Below are positions 57,611-64,000 of a stretch of 64,000 nucleotides of DNA, piece by piece. Source of the DNA: Halichoerus grypus. Its lineage: Eukaryota > Chordata > Mammalia > Carnivora > Phocidae. The stretch lies in contig NC_135717.1 in assembly GCF_964656455.1 (NCBI RefSeq), positions 13,658,775 to 13,722,774 of the forward strand, read 5' to 3'. The position numbers and the translations under genes are program-made. Numbering within the stretch: position 1 is the stretch's first letter; each line of letters begins with the position of its first letter. A model generated the notes under the pieces. That model had not been told where the DNA came from, ran no database searches, and saw nothing but the letters and a program-made list of their open reading frames with translations.

Positions 57611-59189
57611 CACACATAGTGCTTCCTCCCTGACCCACAGGGGGGCTGACCTCCAGCCATGACAGACATGGGAATGGGGGTGTGACAGTGGTGTTAGCCA
57701 CAGAGGGAAAGTAGTGGGTACAGTGCCTTGCTGTAAGATGCCCAGAAAACATAGCTATTCCTACGTATGAAAGGCACTAAGCGAAAATTTAGCTTGTATT
57801 TTATGAGTTACGGTAATATTAACAGATGATTAATATGCACTTTAAAAAGACTCAAGAAAATAGAGTTGTGATCATGAGTCATTAATATTACATGTATCTC
57901 TGATGTACAAAACAGAATCAAATACCAATGATCTCTTTTTAATGTATCATAACTTATGAAATGCTTAATTTGTTAATAGTGGATGGAGCTATTTAATTGT
58001 AGGATGGAGTTTTTATGGCCTTTCTGATGTTATTATGCAGATACACTATGATTTCTTAAATGTTAGGACATGGTCGTTTCCACTCCCCACTGTGATCCTA
58101 ATATTTTAATAGTAATGATTTTATTTTGGTGAAGGATGGGATGGGGAGAACATTTTCACAATCCAAATGGCATTTGACTGGATGAGGCTACTGTAGATAC
58201 TGAGTCTTCCCAGTAGACAACATAATATAGGAGATTTTGCATTAAGAAAATTTATATCCTTAAAAAAAAGGAAAATGTATATCCTTTCTGTTTACTTCTT
58301 TCCCTTTTTCTTCCTATATATGTATTTTTTTCTCCTGCCTGGTAAATAGTTTATTTCCCATGGTTTTCCGTTTGTTCTCTGCTCTTTGTCTCCCCCAGAG
58401 CTTCTGGAGTGGAGAGTGGGCAGGTGCCACGAAACAGAGCAGAGTCCAAGTATAAGGGGGGCGGGGGCCACGGGGACTGAAGAATACATCCCCCCCCCCA
58501 AGGAGGCAGCTGCTATCAGCCCTGGGTGACAGTGCTGGGGTGGGGGGACCCAGGGCTGGTGTTTATTGGGTCCTCAGACTTTGAAGAGAAGACACAAATC
58601 CTGATCATTCCATGAAATCGCCTGACTTCTAAATATTGGCCAAAAAAATCCCTCTTCTTCAAAGCTTTGAGAGAGACCTCTATCATTCCCAGGACAGCTG
58701 AGGCCCCTGCTTCTCACACCGGGAGCTCTGGGTACCCGCGCTATGTGGCGTTCCTGCGGGACTGGGGGATTTGGGGAAAGGGTTACTCAGAGCCACAGGA
58801 GAAGCATAGTTAGACTTAGTGGAGCTTGAGTTAAGCCAAGTTTCCCCTGTCACCTCCATTGTGTGTCACCCTCTACTGCTGAGATTCTTCTTTGAAAGAC
58901 TCTGGGGAGCCCTCACCCCACTCTCGCCTCTCAGAGAAAGGTCTCACATCTAGTCTTAAGCCCTGATTTTTCTCCAGAGTGACATCATGACCAATGTCAC
59001 ATCAGTAACGTTTCTGAGTCAAGGACCTCTTGGCTAACCTAATGAAAGGCATAGATCGTATCAACCCTGAACATGTCCAAGTGGAGGACAGAACTTTGCA
59101 TATAATTTCATGAAGTTTATGAATACCTTAATGATTCATAGGGCTTATATTAAGAACCACTGCTAGGTGTTTCTACTTGCCTCTCCCAA

Positions 59190-59350
59190 ATGGAGAGCCT
59201 CTCTTCACCATCTTTATCGCCCACTAGACCATATGCTTTATGAAGCCAGGACTGTGGCTAGTTCATGGTTGTAGCCCCCGTGCCTAATTACTACCTGGCC
59301 CTTAGTAGTTTGCTGAAAATCTTTAGCGAATGAATGAATGGATGAGTGAC
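59190..59350 (+). mobile_element. L2 3' end fragment
   Basis: CACTAGACCATATGCTTTATGAAGCCAGGACTGTGGC, CCTGGCCCTTAGTAG and GAATGAATGAATGGATGAGTG follow the L2 3' end in sense. Confidence 0.65.
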
Positions 59351-59389
59351 ATTTGAGGCCCTGAAGAGAGGTCAGGGCTAGCGATTAGA

Positions 59390-59790
59390 AAAAGAGTGAG
59401 AGTGCCCAGAGGTCCATTAGAGAAAGACAAGGAGAACCCCAATATTTCTGGGATGGAGGGAGCCTTTATAAGGGAGACTGACAAGTCTTGATGAATGGTC
59501 AGAGAGATATGAGGACAGTCAGTGGAGTAAGAGGTTTAATAACAGGAAGACCCAAAGCACCATTGGGTTTAAGGGATCAGCTCATCATAGCCTTGGTGAA
59601 ACCATTTTAAGGGAGCATTTGGGTCTGAAGCTAATTGGCAGTTGGTGGAGGGACAAATGGGACATGAAGAAGTTGGAAAAGTGAGTGAGGTGTTTGGGGC
59701 AGACTCAGCTTGGAGAGGTGAGGGGTAGAAACTGTGGAGGAGGATGAATAAAGATCAAGTGATATGTTTTTAGGAATGGGAGAGACTGAG
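59390..59790 (-). mobile_element. Probable L2 fragment, antisense
   Basis: Purine-rich; CCTTGGTGAAACCATTTTAAG, GGTCAGAGAGATATGAGG and GTGGAGGAGGATGAATAAAG recall the reversed L2 coding region. Tentative. Confidence 0.35.
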
Positions 59791-59825
59791 CCTGCACCTC
59801 TAGTGCACTGAGTAAGTAGAACGCA

Positions 59826-59930
59826 TGGGGTGTATTGGCTGGGTCAGTCAGTAGACCATGCGACTCTTAATCTCAGGGTCATGAGTTTGAGCCCCACATT
59901 GGGCACAGAGATTACTTATTGATAAAACCC
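59826..59930 (+). mobile_element. Short CAN-SINE, sense, diverged
   Basis: GGGGTGTATTGGCTGGGTCAGTCAGTAGACCATGCGACTC head, a B-box-like GAGTTTGAGCCCC and a GGGCACAGAGATTACTTATTGATAAAA end. Older short subfamily without a CT-rich body. Confidence 0.8.
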
Positions 59931-60142
59931 CAACTGTCTTGGTTTCCTCCTTGCTCAGTGCAATGAGCCCTTCCCTTGCCCCAACGAAAACCCCAGTAGA
60001 CCTCATGATGTTGCTTATCACTCTTGGGTAATGTAAGTCCTAGGGTCACTTTAAGTCACAAATCAGCCTCAGTCCATTATGGAAATTGTCCCATCTCATG
60101 TCATCATAAAAACTTGAACTTCCTTGAAATTAAGACTCCTCA

Positions 60143-60280
60143 GGGCGCCTGGGTGGTTCAGCCGGTTAAGCGTCTGACTCTTGATATCAGCTCAGGTCTT
60201 GATCTCAGGGTGGTGAGTTCAAGCCCTGTGTTGGGCTACATGCTAGGCATGGAGCCTACTTAAAAAAAATAAATAAGATC
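60143..60280 (+). mobile_element. Short CAN-SINE, sense
   Basis: GGGCGCCTGGGTGGTTCAGCCGGTTAAGCGTCTGACTCTTG head, GAGTTCAAGCCCTG B-box region, GGCATGGAGCCTACTTAAAAAAAATAAATAAG tail. Tail ends before the usual CT-rich body. Target duplication unclear. Confidence 0.88.
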
Positions 60281-60599
60281 TCTTTCTATCCCTCACTGAC
60301 CCTTTGCAGTGGGAGAACAGCTGGAGTCCTTATTCTTCCTGTCAATCACTCATCTGTTCCTCGGGAGGTGCAGGAGGAAGGTTCTTCCAGGTGCTCAGTG
60401 TAGGGCATGGGGAATCTGAACCTCCACCTTGCTTTATCAAGGCAGCAGGGACCCTCCTTCCTTGGGCCTCTCCCAGTGCTCCCTCCACCTCTGCCTTTGC
60501 ATCCACCCCATGCCCTCTTCCTGCTGGGGTCCCCGTACTCCAGAGCCGCCTTTTATTTCCAAGTAATTCATTCATTAACTTACATATGCATTTCAAACA

Positions 60600-61222
60600 A
60601 TTTATTTTTTTCAAGCTTTACTGAAATATGATTGACAAAAACTGTATATTTAGTGTGTACAATGTGATGTTCTGGTATACACTGGTACACTATAGGTACA
60701 CACTGCAAAATGGTTACCACAATCATGCTATTTCACATATCCATCACTTTACATAATTACTTTCTTTTAAATGCTGAGAACCCTTAAGACCTGTTCCCTG
60801 AGGTGATTTCGGGTATATAGTGTGTTATTATTAACCATAGTCGCCATGCTGTACATTAGATCTCCAGAACTTACCCATCATGTAATTGGTAGTTTGTACC
60901 CTCGGACCAGCACCTCTCCATTTCCCCCAACCCCCAGCCTCTGGCAACCACTATGCTGATCTCTGTTTCTCTACGAGTTTGACTTTTTTAGATTCCATAT
61001 GTATGTGCAATCATTCTGTATTTGTGTTTCTCTGTCTGACTTACTTCACTCAGCATTATGCCCTCAGCATCCATCCATGTTGTTGCAAATGGTAGGATTT
61101 CCTTCTTTCTTAAGGCTGGATAGTATTCCGTTGTATACATATATCACATCTTCTTGATCCAGTTCACCCACTGATGGACACTTAGATTGTTTCCATTATC
61201 TTGTAGGCTGCAATCTTGGACA
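60600..61222 (-). mobile_element. L1M 3' end, antisense
   Basis: CAAGCTTTACTGAAATATGATTGACAAAAACTG, ACCATAGTCGCCATGCTGTACATTAGATC, CTGGCAACCACTATGCTGATCTCTG and CATCCATCCATGTTGTTGCAAATGG are the reversed L1M 3' UTR and end of ORF2. Confidence 0.9.
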
Positions 61223-61234
61223 TCCCTTTTTTTC

Positions 61235-61610
61235 TGTTTTGTTGATGATTTTATTTAAGGTGGTAAAGTACACATAACACAAATTTTACCATTTTAACCA
61301 TTTTACGGTATAGAATTCAGTGGCATTAAATACACTCACACTATTGTGCACCCATCAACACTCAGTGTCCAATTCCTTCCCCAGTAGACAGTCATCCCCT
61401 ACCCCACACCCTGCCTCCCCCAAGTCCCTGACAGCTGCCAGTCTGCTTTCTGTCTCTATGGACTTCCAGTTCTGGACAATTCATATGAGTGGAACCGTAC
61501 ACTCTGTGGGGTTTTGTGTCTGGTTTCTTTGATTCTTTAATAGCATAAAGTTTGCGAGGTTTTTCCGTTTTGTAACATGAGTGAGTACTTCATTCCTTTT
61601 TTATCGTGAA
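61235..61610 (-). mobile_element. Second L1M 3' end, antisense
   Basis: GGTAAAGTACACATAACACAAATTTTACCATTTTAACC, GAATTCAGTGGCATTAAATACACTCAC and a GACTTCCAGTTCTGGACAATTCATATG-type block form a second, separate reversed L1M tail directly beside the first. Confidence 0.85.
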
Positions 61611-62827
61611 CTTTAATAACGACCACTTTGAAAGTGGTCACAGGCCAACATTCCCTCTGGGTTCCGAACCTACTTTCCAGGATTCACATACCTTTGTCCT
61701 GCATGGGAGGGGAGAGGTGACTCTCCCCCTACCCAGGGCTCCCCTCTGCTCCACAGGGCACTTTCCCTTTGCTAAACATTGGTCGGGAGCAGTGAGGATG
61801 TTTCTTTGCTGCTGGAAGTGCTGAACTGGGCTTGGGGTCAGATGGTAGGATCCCTACTCGCTCCAGGGAACACCTTGCCCCAGGGAAGCTCTCCTCACAC
61901 GTTCCTCCCCTAAACGCCACTCCCTCGTCAGCGGTTTCTTAGCTATTGACATTGAACCTTCTGCACGATCTCCTTGAATTTGGCATCTGTTTGCTTGAAC
62001 ATCCTTTTCCCAGGTGAAGACATGAAGAGGGCTGTTTTAACACAGTACATAGAGTTGAGGGCACGGAGCAAAGAGAGGGAAGGTCTGAAGACATAGGAAG
62101 GAGGGAGGGGGCTGGTTGGGAACGAAGGACCCTGGAGTGCCAGGAGGAGATCAGGTCAAGGACACGAACAGTAGTTTGGTCTTGAAGAGCAGGAAGAGAG
62201 AGCTCATGCTTTATGACCCACATTTTCCTCGGGAAAGAGGAGGCGAAATCACCCTCAAAAGTGAGAGCTAGGCCTTTACATAGGAGGTTATGGGAAAGTG
62301 ATAAAGGTCTGGAATCATTTCCGGAAGGAATGAGAATGGGCGAGCTGACCAAGAACAAAGAAGTAACTGATGGCAGTTTTGAGGATCTGGGAATATACAT
62401 TCAGCAAATCCTCCGTGAAAATTCCCTGACAAAAGAACTACTATGAGTTCAGATGTTCTTGGATATAAACTTAACTTTTATGATTTATAACATTATGTCC
62501 ATGTATGTGAAAAATAGTAGCAAAAATAAGCATGAGGGGATATAGTCTATGTAGCCAGGAGGCACCTAGGTTGGGGGCATCATGAATTCATGGAAACCCA
62601 GCTTAGCTCAGCAGCGTTCAGAGGTGTGTAGCTCACAGCGTCCCAAGTGCTGATCTTCCCAGTTCTTTCCAGCTGTAAAACCCCTGACTTTTACCAGGAG
62701 GCGAGGGTCTCTGGTGTCACCAAAGTTGGGACATTTTCCAGCACATTGTTTCCGGGGACAGTCTGCAGTTGAATTAGGCATCTTCTGTGAGGTGCCGGGG
62801 TTGCCCGCCTGCTCTATGTTAGGTGAC

Positions 62828-62950
62828 CCTGTAATTAGTGGCATTACTCATTAATAACTGATTCAGGCTGATGATTAATAATTAGCCATCCTAAATCCAA
62901 CGTGTAATTTGATGGTAATTATAAGCTATAGGAGCCATTAGAGGCTGCTG
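62828..62950. promoter_or_regulatory. TAAT-rich homeodomain-type motif cluster (candidate enhancer)
   Basis: GTAATTAG (62831-62838), CATTAATAAC, GATTAATAATTAGC (62873-62886), GTAATTTG and GGTAATTATAAGC (62925-62937) all fall in about 110 bp. No interspersed repeat recognised. Function is inference only. Confidence 0.35.
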
Positions 62951-63384
62951 GACACTTGTAGTTGAAAGGGCTGCCCCGGATATGTGTGGTTGCTGGTATC
63001 TTAGATTCTATACACAAATGTGTATAAAGGAGAAGGGTGTTTTTTGTTTTTTGTTTTTTGTTTTCCCTCCCTGGAGGAATATCACTGGCTTTCACAAGCG
63101 GAAATCCTTACATGAAGAATCAGATTTTCCTAGACTTTTAAATAGATATATCTTCCCTAGGCATCAACAGATATATTTTAGGAACCAATTGTGTGCTCAG
63201 CCTTGTAGGAACTTTTGGGGGGACAGAGTCTGTAAATGACATGATCCTCCCAAAGGAGGTCATGGGCTGGTTGGAGACCCAGGACCCAAGTGGGCACAAT
63301 TGCATTTAAGCACAGGTTAAGTGTGGCTTCATGGGAGGGAGGTTAACTTTGTGAGTGGAGCGGATGGGAGAGCTCATAAAAACC

Positions 63385-63610
63385 ATAACTAATGCTGGAA
63401 TTTCCTGTGTGCCAGGCATTAATCTTATGCTTTACACATTGCAAATCCATTTACATTTGATGATAGCCCTTGGAGGTGAGTATTATTATGGTCTCCATTT
63501 CACGGGCGGGGCAAGCACTTTACTCAAGGTCACACGCTTAGTGGGAGATAAAGCTGGGATGCCGATCCCATTGCCCAGAGTCTGCACTCCTCCCCATTGT
63601 GCTGTCTCTC
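63385..63610 (-). mobile_element. MIR, antisense
   Basis: GTGTGCCAGGCATTAATCTTATGC, GGTGAGTATTATTATGGTCTCCATTTCACGG and CTCAAGGTCACACGCTTAGTGGGAGATAAAGC follow reversed MIR. Confidence 0.85.
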
Positions 63611-64000
63611 CTGGAAAAGGTGTGACTTTCTGGGCCTTGCAGCCTGGCATAGTATGTGGGAGACGGCACAATTAGAGGGCTAGGAGTGAAAAGGAGTGTG
63701 TTTGGGGTCCCCAAACCGCCCTCTGGTGTGATGATTCACTAGAAGGACTCACAAAACTCAGAAAAGCAGTCATGCTCCCCGTTATCAACTTGTTACTGTA
63801 AAAGGGTACAGATGAAAATCAGTAAAGGAGAAAGATGCATAGGACAGAGTCCAGGAGAAACCAGGCGTGAGGTTCGGGTTGTCCTCTCCCGTGGGGTTGC
63901 ATGGACAACACTTCATGTCCCAGCAGTGATAGGGAACAGCAAGTGTGAAGCAGTGCCAACCAAGGAAGCTCACCTGAGCCTTAGTAGGGGTCAGTCACGT

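Larger units (their letters stand above)
55344..64000 (+). other. GALNT17: GALNT17 intron, 5' part (downstream of last exon in window)
   Basis: Starts with donor GTCGGT at 55344 and runs off the right edge; no further family exon is recognisable. Outside the listed repeats, 55345-55900, 56400-56930, 57620-59150, 60280-60590, 61620-63380 and 63620-64000 hold no recognised gene. 57780-58130 is AT-rich and repeat-poor. 62030-62450 has a purine-rich texture like a reversed L2 but is too weak to call. Confidence 0.85.

Overview
This window is vertebrate nuclear DNA from a carnivoran mammal. It carries at least 18 tRNA-derived CAN-SINE (SINEC) copies, recognisable by the GGGCGCCTGGGTGGCTCAG-type head, a CT-rich body and an AATAAA-type tail. 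Several have the CTCTCTCGCTGTGTCTCTCT body that I associate with bears, pinnipeds and related arctoids. I see no dog-type SINEC_Cf copy, so an arctoid is more likely than a canid; the species is not resolved. Ancient shared mammalian repeats (L2, MIR, MER5A, L1M, MLT1-type LTRs) fill much of the rest.

The only protein-coding sequence I can support is three internal exons of one plus-strand gene: 25555-25721, 49383-49557 and 55146-55343. They have proper splice sites and compatible phases (2/1, 1/2, 2/2) and join into one 540-nt reading frame. The product is the N-terminal half of a polypeptide N-acetylgalactosaminyltransferase catalytic domain of the GALNT8/9/17/18 subfamily, and it fits GALNT17 (WBSCR17) best. 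Everything else is intron: the tail of the upstream intron (1-25554), a 23.7-kb intron (25722-49382), a 5.6-kb intron (49558-55145) and the start of the downstream intron (55344-64000). The first and last exons, the promoter and the polyadenylation site of the gene lie outside the window.

Region by region: 0-3.2 kb is an antisense L2 piece followed by a long antisense L1 with a nested SINE. 3-25 kb is mixed unique intron with MER5A, MIR and L2 pieces and SINEs, ending in a CpG-enriched block (about 24.0-25.0 kb) just before the first exon. 25.7-49.4 kb includes a 2.1-kb antisense L1 (30.1-32.2 kb), further L1 pieces and a recent-looking 39-bp tandem duplication (34.8 kb). 49.6-55.1 kb contains a CpG-dense stretch at 52.6-53.2 kb with a tight cluster of promoter-type motifs, and a TAAT-rich cluster 0.6 kb before the third exon. 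55.3-64 kb has an MLT1-type LTR, L1 3' ends and another TAAT-rich cluster at 62.8 kb.

I found no CRISPR array, no operon, no intact mobile-element gene and no convincing new multi-gene system. The most interesting non-coding signal is the promoter-like CpG-rich block at 52620-53240 inside the GALNT17 gene. Repeat borders without target-site duplications are estimates by eye.
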